DNA of 64,000 bases from Mesodorylaimus sp. YZB2_4 (taxonomy: Eukaryota; Nematoda; Enoplea; Dorylaimida; Dorylaimidae), in NCBI GenBank assembly GCA_030248295.1, contig JASANH010000607.1:62001-126000 (forward strand), given 5' to 3'. The translations under genes were made by a program, and so were the position numbers. Below the pieces are notes generated by a model that saw only the letters and a list, made by a program, of their open reading frames with translations, was not told the origin of the DNA and made no database searches. Positions 45,661-57,616 of this stretch are shown here, piece by piece; positions within the stretch are counted from its first letter, which is position 1, and each line of letters opens with the position of its first letter.

Positions 45661-46903
45661 TTCTGATCTTTTTGAAGTTTTAAAAACCTGATCCAGACTG
45701 GCGAAACTCAGAAGAGGTCGATTGTGTGCCCAAAATTTTGTACAGTTCAAAGAAACAAATTTTTTTGGGAGATTTTTTTGCGTGGGGTTGCAATTTCCAA
45801 TAAACCTTCTAATTCATATTGCTCGAAGACCGAAGCAATCGTTGTGTTTCTTGTCCTTAAAGTGCGCCTCGGTGTTTGGATAAGAATAAAGCATTAATAA
45901 ATGAATCACGATTACGAGCGCCCCTGACTGTGAGGGATGGCAAGACAGCAGCGGTCACTGTGCTACTTTTCGTGGCGCTGAGGTACCTGGCCTACGGGTA
46001 CAAGACTTCAGACCACGCCTTTACTTCTCTCTCCAGCTACCTACTCCCCTGACTGTCCTACCAGCTGTTCGCAAGGTATGGTCTGCACCAGCTCCACCCT
46101 GGTGACACCTGAGACGAGTCCACTTTGAGCTCCACTGGGGAAACCCTGTGCTGTCAGTGGTGTCTTTGACCTGATGACCTGATGACCAGTTCGGGGAAAC
46201 CTTTCCGCGACTACACTGTGCTAGCGAAGAGATTTAGGATTTGGGAAACTGGGATTCAAGGACTGGCAAGCCCCCAATGTCGCAAGGGTTCAGCGTATCT
46301 CTGAAAGCTTATTGTGCGAGAGCAATTAAGCTGAAGCCACAGGGCCTTGTATGCCATGGCAAACAGGACTGTGTACCCACCCTGTCTGGAAAGCATCAAA
46401 CCCTCGGATTGATCTTCCAGCCACACTGCCTTGCTCAACCGGCTGTTTTTGTTCCATCGACTTTAGTCGACCATACTCTTTCCTGCGCCTGCTAGGTTTG
46501 GTGTAGTGTAACCCAGGCTATGGATGCTGTGTTTCTCTCAGTGATCAGGTCCTCCAATAGCAGTTAAGAAACAATGGCTCCTTACCAGATAAGTGCCTGA
46601 TTCATCAGTCGCACGATTATGAGGAGCGGGCGATCTCCCCCCTCCCCCAGCCTTCCTACCAATGGCCAGTCTCTGACTGATAGTCTGGGAGGTAAATCCT
46701 TGATGTGAGGCGTATTGCAATAGGCTCCAATGACCTTCTATCATTCCTCTAGCAGTCTTAGCGAAGCTAACTCAAGCCGCAATCGAGCTGCTGCCTCATC
46801 GCCTTCTATTCTAGCCAATCACGTCTGGGCCCCTCGCCAACAAAACCACTGCATTGTCTCGTGGGCATGTGGACCTGATCGGCTTCACTCTATTTTCAGG
46901 AAG
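45661..46903. other. 5' flank of GPCR 46904
   Basis: No gene is recognised. A good acceptor, TATTTTCAG, ends at 46899, five bases before the ATG, suggesting a 5' UTR intron or trans-splicing site. Confidence 0.45.
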
Positions 46904-48028
46904 ATGAACTGCACGACCAAGGCGCAACCTATTTTCTGGTTCTCGGCAAATCCGCCGTACAACTTGGCCGACTGCTGGCCTTGGCTTCATGTCGATGAAA
47001 CTGCATTCAACATAGTCAGATCAAAATTTCTCATCAAAAATCACTCCGTAAGCTTCGCAAATCATATAAATTTATTGATCAACGCAGCAATTGGTGTCGT
47101 CGGTTCCGTCTGCACTTGCTTGGCGGTTTGGCGGAAAGCGTTTGCCAAAAAAGAGCGTTTCTATATTTACATGTTCGTAATAGGTGTCCTAGATCTCCTG
47201 TACAGCATAAGCATCATTCCCTACTCACTTTCTCCAGGAATCGCTTTCCCGAGTATCTTCAAATATACTTTCTGGGGATCTGTCTTCTTACGCATCATGA
47301 CATCACTTACCTTCGGCTGGTCCCTCGGGGCTGACATGTGCACCCTTATGCTTACTGTTGAACGGTACAAGGCAATTTGCACGCCCTTCGCTTACAGTGC
47401 GGAGAAAAAGAAAATCTTTTCCGTTTTTACATGCATTCTTGTAGTTTTGGGGACCATTTTGCGTTTTTTAGTCAATATTTTGATGTATTTGGTTATTGAA
47501 TTGGGGCCCGATCAGACTGGCGCCATGGTCTATGGCTTCAGCTCAACCACATTTGTCAGCACTGTCCCTTATGCTTGCTTCCTGTTTTTCACAAATACTC
47601 TTTTGCCATTTTTGTTACTTTTTTTTATGTTCTTCTTTTCACTGCGAATTGTATATTGTGTGGCCAAACGACACAAATCGCAGGTCCATGCCAACTCGTC
47701 CTCAGCACAGCGACAGAATGTGCAACAACAGTCGTCAGCCATGTTGCGTCTTTTGCTGATTTTAGTGGTCTTATTTATTCTGTGTCAGTTGTCCAAGTGT
47801 TTTTCCACTGTTGTCGGGTACGTTGCCAAGCGTGCCACACCTGAATATACCTACTCACTGACAGAAATTGTGCACTATACTTTTATAAAGTATTTGACTA
47901 GCGTTGCTTCTTATGGGGCAAATTTGCTAGAGTGCAGTGCACGATCTTTTGGATTTTATCTGTACATGCTGATGTCGAAGTCTTTCCGAGATGAGTTTAA
48001 AATTGCTGCTGGCCTCGAAAAAATTTGA
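46904..48028 (+). CDS. GPCR, array family member 1 (intact)
   Basis: This is a 374-codon intronless receptor. The ATG at 46904 is chosen because all family members start MNC(T/I) here, and an acceptor-like TTTTCAG ends just before it; the frame is open 58 codons further up without similarity. It has DCWPWLHVDE in the N-terminus, TM1 about 55-78 and the first loop WRKAFAKKERFYIYM. TM3 GADMCTLMLTVERYKAICTP carries ERY for DRY. TM4, TM5 (FFTNTLLPFLLLFFMFFFSL), the conserved third loop HKSQVHANSSSAQRQNVQQQ, TM6 and TM7 (ECSARSFGFYLYMLMSKSF) follow. The family lacks the usual Cys before TM3, W4.50, CWxP and NPxxY, so it is a divergent rhodopsin-like group. A sensory or peptide receptor role is inferred. 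It is the most diverged of the three intact copies. Confidence 0.85.
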   Translation: MNCTTKAQPIFWFSANPPYNLADCWPWLHVDETAFNIVRSKFLIKNHSVSFANHINLLINAAIGVVGSVCTCLAVWRKAFAKKERFYIYMFVIGVLDLLYSISIIPYSLSPGIAFPSIFKYTFWGSVFLRIMTSLTFGWSLGADMCTLMLTVERYKAICTPFAYSAEKKKIFSVFTCILVVLGTILRFLVNILMYLVIELGPDQTGAMVYGFSSTTFVSTVPYACFLFFTNTLLPFLLLFFMFFFSLRIVYCVAKRHKSQVHANSSSAQRQNVQQQSSAMLRLLLILVVLFILCQLSKCFSTVVGYVAKRATPEYTYSLTEIVHYTFIKYLTSVASYGANLLECSARSFGFYLYMLMSKSFRDEFKIAAGLEKI

Positions 48029-50479
48029 AAAAGGTTTTTTCGTTTGATTTCTTGTAATATGAAGAGAGATTCTTGAAAATTTCAAATGATAATTTTTAAA
48101 TTTTCCTTCAATTTTGGCTGTTTTTGCCAACTCCGCTGTAATTTCACGGCGGTTAGTAACAGATTCAATAGCAGCTTTTAGAGAGCCGATTGTTGAATGT
48201 ATTTGTGATGACCAATGTGTGTGTCCAGTGTCTGGATATCTAATGATTTTCATGCTCGGTTCTCTGAGCTTAATATTTCTGGTGTATGCTTTGGTTGTAG
48301 CACTCAGGCTGTACTGATACCAGAGAGACGAGTTTGAATAGAAAGTGTAATTCGTATTTAGCCTTTGAATTTGGTTGCAGGCAGCCAACTCCCTCCGCCA
48401 CCATTCGTTTTTGTCTGATCACAAAATCCTTCAACCCCTTCCCACTCACAACGCACGCGGTCGTCCTCTATGAATGGAAGAGAACCACCACGCTTACCTT
48501 AAAAAGCGCACCTAAAAAATTGATAATTTAAAAGTTAATACAGTCGTAAGCCAATCGAACAGCGATTCTCGGTCGTAAAACATGGCAAACGCGGGATTAG
48601 TCTGTTGTGGAGACACCAGAGTTCGGTCAGGTAAAGGTCCGAAAAAATAGAAGATAAGGTATATAAGGCAGGCATTTTCAAGGGTACCATCAGCCAGTGA
48701 CCCTTCGCGGACAGCAACCTATTTGGCCCATATCCCCTTCTGACTCGACCAGCGTCCATTTTAAGGCCATTGTTTCTTTTTGGCCACTCCGGCCGATGAA
48801 ATTGCATATAATATTTAGAAAATAAAAAAACACTCATTCATTTAAATCCGCAAGTTCTTGCAACACGACGAAGACATTACAGAGAACATACTTGCAATAT
48901 TTTTTGCGGTCGAGCACATCTGAATGCAGTTGTCTTTGGGAGCTTAAAACAGCTTTTTTCCCAATAAAAATTGGCAAAATCGACAAAATTATGCAAATTT
49001 TCGCGTTTTATCTCTTGTCCTCCGTGTCCGCGCACAGATCACACAAAAGCCTGGCTGACCTGTTATAAGAATTATTAGGCGGGAGATTCAAGTGAAGATC
49101 GTTTCAGGAACTGTGAAATGGTCTATTGTCGAAACGGTGGCCTCATAGGTGGGCCAGTCAAAGGGACCATAGTCAAACCTTCTAAGCTCACCTGTGTGGG
49201 GAACAGCATAGCAAATTATTCTTACGCAGCTGTCACTATCAAAAATAGTCTCTGTAAATGGACAATTCTGAATTCGGTGAATGAGTCTGGTGCCAGCACG
49301 AATCCTTAGGCTGTGAAATATACAAAAATAAGTCATTTATGGTTCGAATACAGGGACAACCACAGCGGCAGCTTCTTGCGAAATTTGTCACACACAGCAC
49401 CCAGCCAATCATTTGATAAATTTCTGGTTAGGGTCACCTCTGTGGCATGAACGCAGCACAGCATTTTCTTTATCGCCTATATATCAAAATTCATGGTATC
49501 ACAAATTTTGAAAAGCTGCAATAAGTCGCACGGAATCGGAAAGTTATGATCACTTGTTGAATGGACGACCACCCTTTGCTGCTGTTTGAAGTATTTATTT
49601 TCAGTTGGGACGCCAACAGGTCTGCTAGATAGCATATTGAAGCTCGATCAAACCAAAATCTTTCCAATCATGGTTCATCGCCGTGTGAATCCAGCGGATT
49701 CTCTCGAACTCAAAACCCTTTCTGATAGCTACATTGCTCTTTCTGTCGATAATGCGGTACAAAGTTGGAATTAATTGAAAAGAGAGACCCCTGGATTGCC
49801 AACAGCTTACTGACGATAAGCAGGTGTATACCTCGATCCGATACCATCTTGTCACACAGATTGACATGCTTCTCATCAGCTGTAGTTCGTGCTTTGCAAT
49901 CCATCGTGCCTTGCTGCGGTAAGGACAAAGTGCATTACATTCATCAATCAATCAGTCGGTCAACTAGTGATCAGTCAATCAGTGGTCAATCTATCGATCG
50001 ATCGATTATCTAAATGGGTGTGTCAAACGGTAAATAAAACACGCGGTATGTCCTATATGTTTTTGGGAAGGCGAGGACTGTTTTGGATACCATGTAAATC
50101 TTACGATTAGATGAAGTAAATTTTCGTTTGTTGGGAAACGATTTTCCAATGATTAGGAATTGTGTAGCTGCCATAGTATTGTATAAAACCACTGGATGAT
50201 AGGTCAATCCTTCTGTTGCCATCTCATCTCTTGAATGTCCGCAAAAAAGCATTCTCAAGACTTAGACCTGCCTAGGACAAGAGCACCTTCCCTGGGCGGC
50301 AGTCCCACCCGTGAGACCTCTGTTAGAGGGGCAGTCCCACGCGTTGGACCACGCAGTCCCGCCGGTGGGATTGCCCATTTATGGACCTGGGTCATAAAAA
50401 GTTGCAAAAACACCTGTTAGTGGTCCTAGTGACCACCCGTATGCATCTGGATCTCTTTTACCACCTCTAGAAGTAGGTG
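48029..50479. other. intergenic between GPCR copies
   Basis: No gene is recognised. A TTCGAATACAGGGA stretch near 49344 recurs downstream of the other copies (about 55179; diverged at 59253). A set of short GCAGTCCCRC repeats lies at 50299-50370. Confidence 0.4.
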
Positions 50480-52030
50480 CAGTGGTTCCGAAGTTAAGTC
50501 AACTGAATCTCCAAATAGATTCAGTTTCAGTTACAATTAATTAGATCTAAAAAGGTAGCCAACTGAAACTTAACTGAATGATTCAGATTTTCCTATAAAA
50601 GAGCTTCGCATTCAGATGTGGACACTTGACGAGAAAAATCTCCTCTTTTCTTCATTCAAAAAACTTAGGGAGCCCTGTGCTGTCCTAATTTGATCATGTC
50701 ATAGTCAATGATAATAATTTCTTTTGGTGCAAAAGAAAGCTCTGCGCAAGTCTTGCCAACTACTCAGCAAATGTCAGCGGCCGTAGTTCTGCAGATTTTT
50801 GGAAACTTTCCTGCTTCTTCGGGTCTTTTGCGCGAAAAAACCCAGAAACAGAGTGTTGGAAGACGGAACCAAAGCCTATAACCTGAACAGCGAGTTTAGG
50901 AGAGCACTGCGAGTGTTTTTCAACTTTCTGTCGCCTTACTGCAAAAGATTTAAAAAACCCGCAAGATTTTAGGCGCTGACCACGGCTGACCAGCTGGCCA
51001 GGAGGGTCAAATATTTTCAGTAGTGCTTTTTTCACACCGGGAGCTTTGGAATTATCGACCAAGCATGTCAAATTCAGCTTAATCGATGGCAAATCCAACA
51101 AGGGAACATCGCCAACCCTTAAGTCGAACTTTAAAAAACCAAATATTGTAATATGTTCCAAGGTGCAAAAGAAAGCTCTGTGCTATATATTAGAGGCGTC
51201 TGGCCATCTGGTCAGCAGTGGTCAGCGTCTAAAGTCTTGGAGTTTTGTCCGGTAAGAAAGCCGAGGGTTGAGAAAAACACGCAGAGTTCTTCTCCAACTC
51301 GATTTTGGGTTCGGAGTTCCGAGTTAAAGCTTCCAAGACTCGGGTTTGGGGTTTCCTATTTTCTAGTCTCTACGCGCTGATTACTGCTGACCGGCTGGCC
51401 ACACGCTTCCAATATTTTGCACAGAGCTTTTTGTTGAACCCAGGAGCATATCACAATTTTTGGTTTTTTCAAAGTTCGACTCAACGGTTGGCGATGTTCC
51501 CTTGTAAGATCAAGGGAATTTAAGTTTGAAATTTTTCAATAAAATGATTCAAATTAGATAAACATCATTCATTTTCATATTAATTTCATATACTGTAGGG
51601 ACTTTTATTTTATTTCAATTATGCTTTTCAACATGGACGTCGCCTAACTCTTTCACTCAGCGCTGATGGCAGGAAAAAGAAGAATAAACACCAAAATAAT
51701 CGTTAAGATGTAATAACAAATTTTTCTTCATATGTGAACCAAAACTTAGAACGGAGCCATTTTTTGAGTTCATTTAGGACTTTTTAAGGATGACGAAATA
51801 CGCCTCCAACGCGCCATCAACATAACTCGAACCAGCAATTCGTCTAGCTGCGTTTCATTTCTCTTTGAGATCTGCACGAACATCCGCAAACACATCACTA
51901 ATTTAAAAAAAAACCAGTAATTCAAAAACTGAATTTAACTGATTTAAAAAAGATTCAGTTGCAGTTATATTCAGTATTGGCGAGGAGATTCAGTTTCAGT
52001 TTCAGTTAACTGTAACAACGCTACCTGCTA
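50480..52030 (+). repeat. dispersed repeat, copy 2, with internal inverted part
   Basis: The left part (50480-51100) matches the complement of 20940-21720. The right part (51160-51440) contains an internal inverted repeat: GCAAAAGAAAGCTCTGTGC and GGTCAGCAGTGGTCAGCG are mirrored by CGCTGATTACTGCTGACCGG and GCACAGAGCTTTTTG. The segment to about 51690 matches 20745-20890 inverted (CACTCAGCGCTG). Many AACTGAAT/GATTCAGTT words occur at both ends. No coding frame is convincing. Confidence 0.65.
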
Positions 52031-52628
52031 TCATTGCTTTCACCAGCAGAATCGAGTACAGCAATTCGTCCAGTCTCGAGTCGAGTTTTGTTTTTGTGAT
52101 CTGCACTAGGTGCTTCAGCTTGTACTAATTGTAAGCGCCTCTTCAAATAAGAAAAAAGAGCAGCGCTTAATTTTTTAAAACTTTTTCTCATCCCCGGATT
52201 GTTTTACCAAGTAAGTGCGATGCGGATGTTTTATGTCGAATTGTCATCATAATTAATTATCACGAATGTTTGAAAGAGAACCGTTTCCGTATTGTAAGTA
52301 CAAATTTTAAAAACACATTTGCATCAATACAAAACAGCTCATATCCTGTACTCGACACTTACAATTAGGATATTCTACCCTTTTCTTCCCACAGGATCAA
52401 ATTAGGTTTTCTCTTTTTATCTCTCACAAATGGATTTCTAGAACCTCATCATAGAAGTATTTTTGCCGTTCTACAAGCCTATTCTTCTCGGATGGAATCC
52501 TATCCATTGAAGCAAGATGGTGGGTGGAAAATGGAGGTGAAATCCCTCCATTGGCACATTGAATAACAAGGATTTTAGATCTTTCAGGTCGGGTCCATTG
52601 AAAGATTCTACGCCATAGATGAAAAAAC

Positions 52629-52950
52629 ATGAGCTGCACCGCTCAGACCACAAAACCTCCCGCTTTCAGCCTCATGCTTACCCAACTCTATCAATTGCTG
52701 GCCGTTGCTTCATGTCATTGAGATTAGGTTAAACCAAGTTAAACTTGCTTCGCTTTCTCTTCATTGTGTAAAGCGAATCATATAATCATGCTACCATTGT
52801 GCACTTATGTGACATTTTTTGCGGAAAGCGATGACAAAGCGCGAGCATTTCGATATTTATGTGCTGATAATTGGTGTTTTACATATCCCATCCCTACGCA
52901 GTTTGGAATTTGGTTTCAAGAATATTTTCAAGGATCATAATTCGACATGA
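52629..52950 (+). pseudogene. GPCR fragment of the array family
   Basis: An ATG at 52629 in the context ACATGAGCTGCACC mirrors the intact starts, and a decayed CAATTGCTGGCCGTTGCTTC matches the GACTGCTGGCC block. After frame loss, RKAMTKREHFDIYVLIIGVL (first loop and TM2) and FKNIFKDHN remain. Nothing after TM2 is left. It lies 395 bases upstream of the intact copy at 53345. Confidence 0.75.
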
Positions 52951-53344
52951 ATGAGCGCGGGAACTGTTCGAAATCAGAGAGCTCAAGCTCAGACATGAAA
53001 GCTTCTATCTCTGGGGAACTGAATGATTCAAATATGTCTTTATGGTTCAATTTTCAAAAATAATTAGGTCTTTCCCTCATTTGGAATCGGATCATTTCAT
53101 CAAAATAAGAACAGGATGAAAGTTTTCCAATTTGTGTCCCCTCGAGTGGCATAGGCTCGATACAGGGCAGTGACTATCCCTGACATCAAGTAGACGCGTT
53201 CCTGGAAAGTATGCATCCCAGACTGGCCCTTCATGGCAAAATAAGGCCAAGCAAAAAAAACCCCTAGCGCGCGAGAAAACAGCCGAAAACTTTCCCTTTC
53301 TTAAACCAACTACGATTGGTGAAAATTTTTATTTTTACAGGATC

Positions 53345-54469
53345 ATGAATTGCATCGCTAATGCTCTGCCTATTTTTTGGTTTTCATTCAACGCACCACA
53401 TAACTTGACGGACTGCTGGCCATGGCAAAACGTCGATGAAACTACATTCAATCAAGTAAAATCAAACTTTTTGAACAAAACTTTTTTTATAAGTTCAGCA
53501 AGCCAAATGACAATGATAGCGAATGCCCCAATCGGTTTCGTCGGATCCCTTTGCATTTGTGTTGCCGTTTGGCGGAGAGCAATCACGAAAAAAGAGCGTT
53601 TCTATATTTACATGCTGGTCATTGGTGTGCTGGACCTTCTTTATAATTTAAGCATCATTCCCCACTCGCTTTCTATTGGCGCAGCTTTTGTCAGTATTTT
53701 CAAGTATAGTTACTGGGGGTCGGCTTTACGGCGAATCACAACATCGCTGACCTTCGCTTGGTCCTTAGGTGCTGACATGTGCACCCTTATGTTAGCTGTC
53801 GAACGTTTCATGGCGATCTGCAAACCCTTTTCTTACAATGCTAAAAATCGAAAAATCTTGTCTATTCTGACTTGTGTTCTTGTTTTTTTGGGCAGTGCCT
53901 CTCGCTTTCTCGTTAATATTTTATTGTATTGGGTAACTGAGTTGGGGATAGATAATACTGGAGCCATGGTCTATGGATTCAGCTCCACTAAATTTGTGAG
54001 CACTTTGGCGTTTGCGTGCTTGCTGTTTTTCACCAACACTCTTTTACCATTTCTGCTGCTTCTCTTCATGCTCTTCTTCTCACTGCGTATTCTATATACT
54101 GTGGCCACACGACACAAATCGCAGGTTCATGCTAATTCATCCGCTGAACAGCGACAGAATGTGCAGCAACAGTCCTCAGCAATGGCGCGTCTTTTACTAG
54201 TTTCAGTTGCGTTATTTATTCTCTATCAATCCTCAAATTGTTTGTTCACTGTGCTCGCTTATTCTGCTAAGCGTATCACACATGGATACACGAGTACTCT
54301 GACAGATATTGTGTACTATACTCAAATTAAATACTTGAGCAGCGTAGCTTTTTATGTCGTGACTTTGATGGAATGCAGCACACGATCGCTCCGATTCTAC
54401 TTGAATATGCTGCTGTCAAAATCTTTTCGAGACGAGTTTAGAATCGCTGTTGGTTGGAAAAAAAACTAA
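53345..54469 (+). CDS. GPCR, array family member 2 (intact)
   Basis: This is a 374-codon intronless receptor with an acceptor-like ATTTTTACAG immediately before GATC-ATG. Landmarks are DCWPWQNVDE, WRRAITKKERFYIYML, GADMCTLMLAVERFMAICKP, FVSTLAFACLLFFTN, HKSQVHANSSAEQRQNVQQQ and ECSTRSLRFYLNMLLSKSF. From TM3 to the third loop it is almost identical at the DNA level to the gene at 57617, while the N-terminus and TM1-TM2 differ clearly, which points to gene conversion. TM2 (LLYNLSIIPHSLSIGAAFVS) instead matches the pseudogene at 42639. It would act at the plasma membrane; the ligand is unknown. Confidence 0.87.
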   Translation: MNCIANALPIFWFSFNAPHNLTDCWPWQNVDETTFNQVKSNFLNKTFFISSASQMTMIANAPIGFVGSLCICVAVWRRAITKKERFYIYMLVIGVLDLLYNLSIIPHSLSIGAAFVSIFKYSYWGSALRRITTSLTFAWSLGADMCTLMLAVERFMAICKPFSYNAKNRKILSILTCVLVFLGSASRFLVNILLYWVTELGIDNTGAMVYGFSSTKFVSTLAFACLLFFTNTLLPFLLLLFMLFFSLRILYTVATRHKSQVHANSSAEQRQNVQQQSSAMARLLLVSVALFILYQSSNCLFTVLAYSAKRITHGYTSTLTDIVYYTQIKYLSSVAFYVVTLMECSTRSLRFYLNMLLSKSFRDEFRIAVGWKKN

Positions 54470-56652
54470 GGCTTATTTTTTTGTTTTGCGTCATATTTTT
54501 ACTTTGACGAAGTATTTTTACATGAACTTATCAAAAAATTTGGAAAAACTGGTTTTTATAGTGTTTATTGTTAGTTTTTTTCTATATGGTACAAAAAAAA
54601 CGGTTTTTTAGCGTGTAAGGATGCACATGGCAGGTGTTTCGCATCTGATTTATTTAGTATCTGAATTGTAGAGTTTCGCAATTTAGGTTTTATCTCCTGC
54701 TGCCTCGATGCAGGCTTAGAAAATTTGAATTTGCACTTAAATAAATAAATCAGCGAGAGCAAAAACTAAAAAATGGAGCTTCTCATTGTTCCGCCTCGAT
54801 CTTTCACATGCTCCTTTTATGAAGGCTGCAAAAATCAAGGTGATGTGTGTCGATTTTGAGACTGTTGCGTTATCTCTCCTGGGCGGCTTACACACCTCTG
54901 GTGTGACCTATATCAGGATGTGCAAAATTTACAGTCTGTAGATTCTAGCTTTTTGATTCAAGAAGCTTTATAGAGAGAAATTGCAAGTTGTTGATAAATT
55001 TGTTTCAAATTAATGGAATAGTCTCAACAACGTGTCCTGAGCATATTGCTTAAAGATAAAATGTCCTCATGCAGCATGTCTTGCCCTCGACACATACATA
55101 GTTCAATCTAAAATATCCAGACAAAAATTGTCCTGCACTGGCAAGAGTCTCAACTGCTAGCTACTTAAGCTTGATTTAGTTCGAATACAGGGAGTACAGA
55201 GTGAAAATAACTTGCGAAAATGAAAATAATCGAAAACAATAGGGGAATAAAAGAATCACATATTGATGAGAGTGTTTAGATCAGACATTAACCTTGCGAA
55301 ACCTGGGTTCCATGTCAGTCATCTTCATTTTGGTAGACTGCATTTATGAGTTTTTGAGCTTGAAACAGTGGGTCTCGTTTGAAAAATAAAATTTCGTTTT
55401 TATGAGCGCCTTTATTACCTCACTACACAATTTCTGATACTAATTCAGCTGAAAACCAAGATCCTGACGAATCTACGAGATAAATGCATCAACGAGAACA
55501 AACGACAAATAAAACAAAGACGAGAGGTGTCGAGGTCCTGAATGCAGGTTACTGATAAAGATTAAAAGGTGTTTTTGTCATCAAAATTGGAACACTTGAA
55601 GCAGTCGATAGTTAGCAGCCTTCCCCTCCACTAGGCTTCCATACTTGGGCCACTGTGCTCCGTCACCCTGAAAAAAACAAATGCCCCTCCTGGTTGTGAG
55701 CTTTTTTTTTGCTCACGACGTGTTTTACCCGAATGGCTGGCAGCTTCCTTATAACCAGGGCTCACACACGCTTGCATCCAACTTGTTATTTTTGTTTGGT
55801 TGGACGGGAATGCGTAAGTCAGTCAGTTGTGCTGCCTGTAACACTTAGAGGCCAACTTCGACTAAACTAAAAAACCAGACTGATCTAAACCAGGATCAGC
55901 GTTTATGAGCCGAACCAGACTGAACATGCAAAACCAGGACCGAACCAGTTTACACCTGCCAATCTTAATTATTTCACACTGACGGACCTTGCAAACAAAT
56001 TAAAACGTCAAACAATAACTTCTGGCTTGAGGACAATAATAAAGTGGGAATTATCATGACCTCAGTCGAACAAGCTGTTGAGATTAGCCGCAACTCGTTT
56101 GGTCTAGCCTGACTAGCATCCAGAAAACTGTTGTTTATGTCGGAGCTTGTTCGGCTACAAGAGCTAGTTCGGTCGAAGCTGCTTTGAAGTGGCTCAGTAG
56201 AACAAGGCCCAAGTCGTTGGGCAGCAAAATCATACCATGATGCAGGCTAGAAACTTGAACGATGATATAACATTCGCAAATTCGCTTATCATCATGTCAA
56301 ACAAAAATTTATAATTTAATCCTTCGAATGTCAAGAAAGCAAAAAATCATTGCAAAGCTGGAACAGTTAAAAAACAAAGTAAAAGGCTTAGAATCGACAA
56401 AGCTGGCGCATATTATTTAAAAGATTGAAAAAGACAAACTGTTAACGAAGCTTTCATTGCAACAATAGCACTACCCCATGTGTGCACCATGCGGGATTTT
56501 ATGCCCACATGGCATCCAGCGGGCCCATCTTGGTTTTCGTAAAAGGTGGGAGTCTGGGCTGTAGAATTAGTTTAATGATGCAGATTTATATAAGCTATAG
56601 AAATTGAACTTCTATCACTGCAGGGTCAATCAGACAAATATCTTGGTTTATT
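54470..56652. other. intergenic between GPCR copies
   Basis: No gene is recognised. About 700 bases downstream, TCGAATACAGGGAGTACAGA (55179) resembles GATACAAGGAGTATGAGA (about 59257) downstream of the gene at 57617, so 3' flanks are duplicated too. Confidence 0.45.
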
Positions 56653-56909
56653 CACAGTCCCAGTATTCACAGTCCCAGTATTCACAGTCCCAGTATTCAC
56701 AGTCCCAGTATTCACAGTCCCAGTATTCACAGTCCCAGTATTCACAGTCCCAGTATTCAAAGGCCCAGTATTCACAGTCCCAGTATTCACAGTCCCAGTA
56801 TTCACAGTCCCAGTACTCACAGTCTCAGTATTCAAAGGCCCAGTATTCACAGTCCCAGTATTCACAGTCCCAGTATTCACAGTCCCAGTATTCACAGTCC
56901 CAGCATGCA
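56653..56909 (+). repeat. 15-bp minisatellite, about 17 copies
   Basis: The unit CACAGTCCCAGTATT is repeated head to tail with few changes. A variant unit with AAAGGCC in place of ACAGTCC occurs twice (about 56759 and 56834), roughly 75 bases apart, suggesting a higher-order five-unit duplication. The frame through it (Ser-Gln-Ser-Gln-Tyr on +, Asn-Thr-Gly-Thr-Val on -) is open only because 15 is a multiple of three. Confidence 0.95.
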
Positions 56910-57616
56910 ACCAGTCCCAGGTTTTTTTAGACATACTATATATTGTAGTGCGCTCGTATTGAAAGTCCTTATTCTCCAAAAAATACACCGCCTTGTGTTC
57001 CATATACACTATGCAAGGAAAACATTTGACTGGGCAACGATCGAGGTGAACCATAGTTAAATATAAAAATACTTTTTGCAAGTGCGGATGGGACTGTAGT
57101 TATGAAAATGGGGGCAAAAATATTAATTTTCGAAACCTCGCCAATCCCAGCAGCAAAAGTGATTTGACAGAAATGGAACTTACAGCACATTCCATTGTGG
57201 GATAATGTCCGAATAGAACCGGATATCAGTTCACTTCTGTTGATTCACTTTCAAGTAGACATTTCAGGACTTGTATTTCTGCCATAAATAAATTTCTACC
57301 CACGACAAAAAATGTAGCAGAGTTTCTGTCCTCAACGTTTTCTGAACGATGCAGATTTTCTTCTCGAACTTGCACCGAGAAAATAGAGGTTTTTACTTAA
57401 GCCTTTTTCAATGACGCACGAACAGTCTGTCAATAAGCTTATAGTTGGATTTTGGTTTGAGCTTTCATTTTGTTAAAAAGTCAACCTTCGAATAAAGCCG
57501 ACACTCGCAGCTGTTCTGAAGTTATGCCATCGACATAACTTCACTAGTTTGCTGGTTCCTCAGGAGAAATTTCAAGCCATCACATTTTCACCGTCCTGCC
57601 ACCCATCTCGAAAAAC
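56910..57616. other. 5' flank of GPCR 57617, homologous to 42.2-42.6 kb
   Basis: The segment 57220-57480 aligns with 42230-42500. It includes GATGCAGATTTTCTTC, CGAACTTGCACCGAGAAAAT and TGACGCACGA (57412-57421). Confidence 0.6.
57412..57421 (+). promoter_or_regulatory. TGACGCACGA element 3
   Basis: This is an exact copy, 196-205 bases before the ATG of the intact receptor at 57617. The distance is almost the same as at 42451 relative to the pseudogene ATG. Confidence 0.4.

Noticed and set aside
46730..46903. 58-codon N-terminal extension of the receptor at 46904
   Set aside because: It has no counterpart in the other copies, and a splice-acceptor-like site separates it from the conserved MNC start.
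56653..56909. Possible CRISPR-like array
   Set aside because: It is a head-to-tail 15-bp tandem repeat without spacers, in animal DNA.
56604..56930. Open frame encoding repeated Ser-Gln-Tyr units
   Set aside because: It is open only because the 15-bp minisatellite unit is a multiple of three; the opposite strand is equally open.
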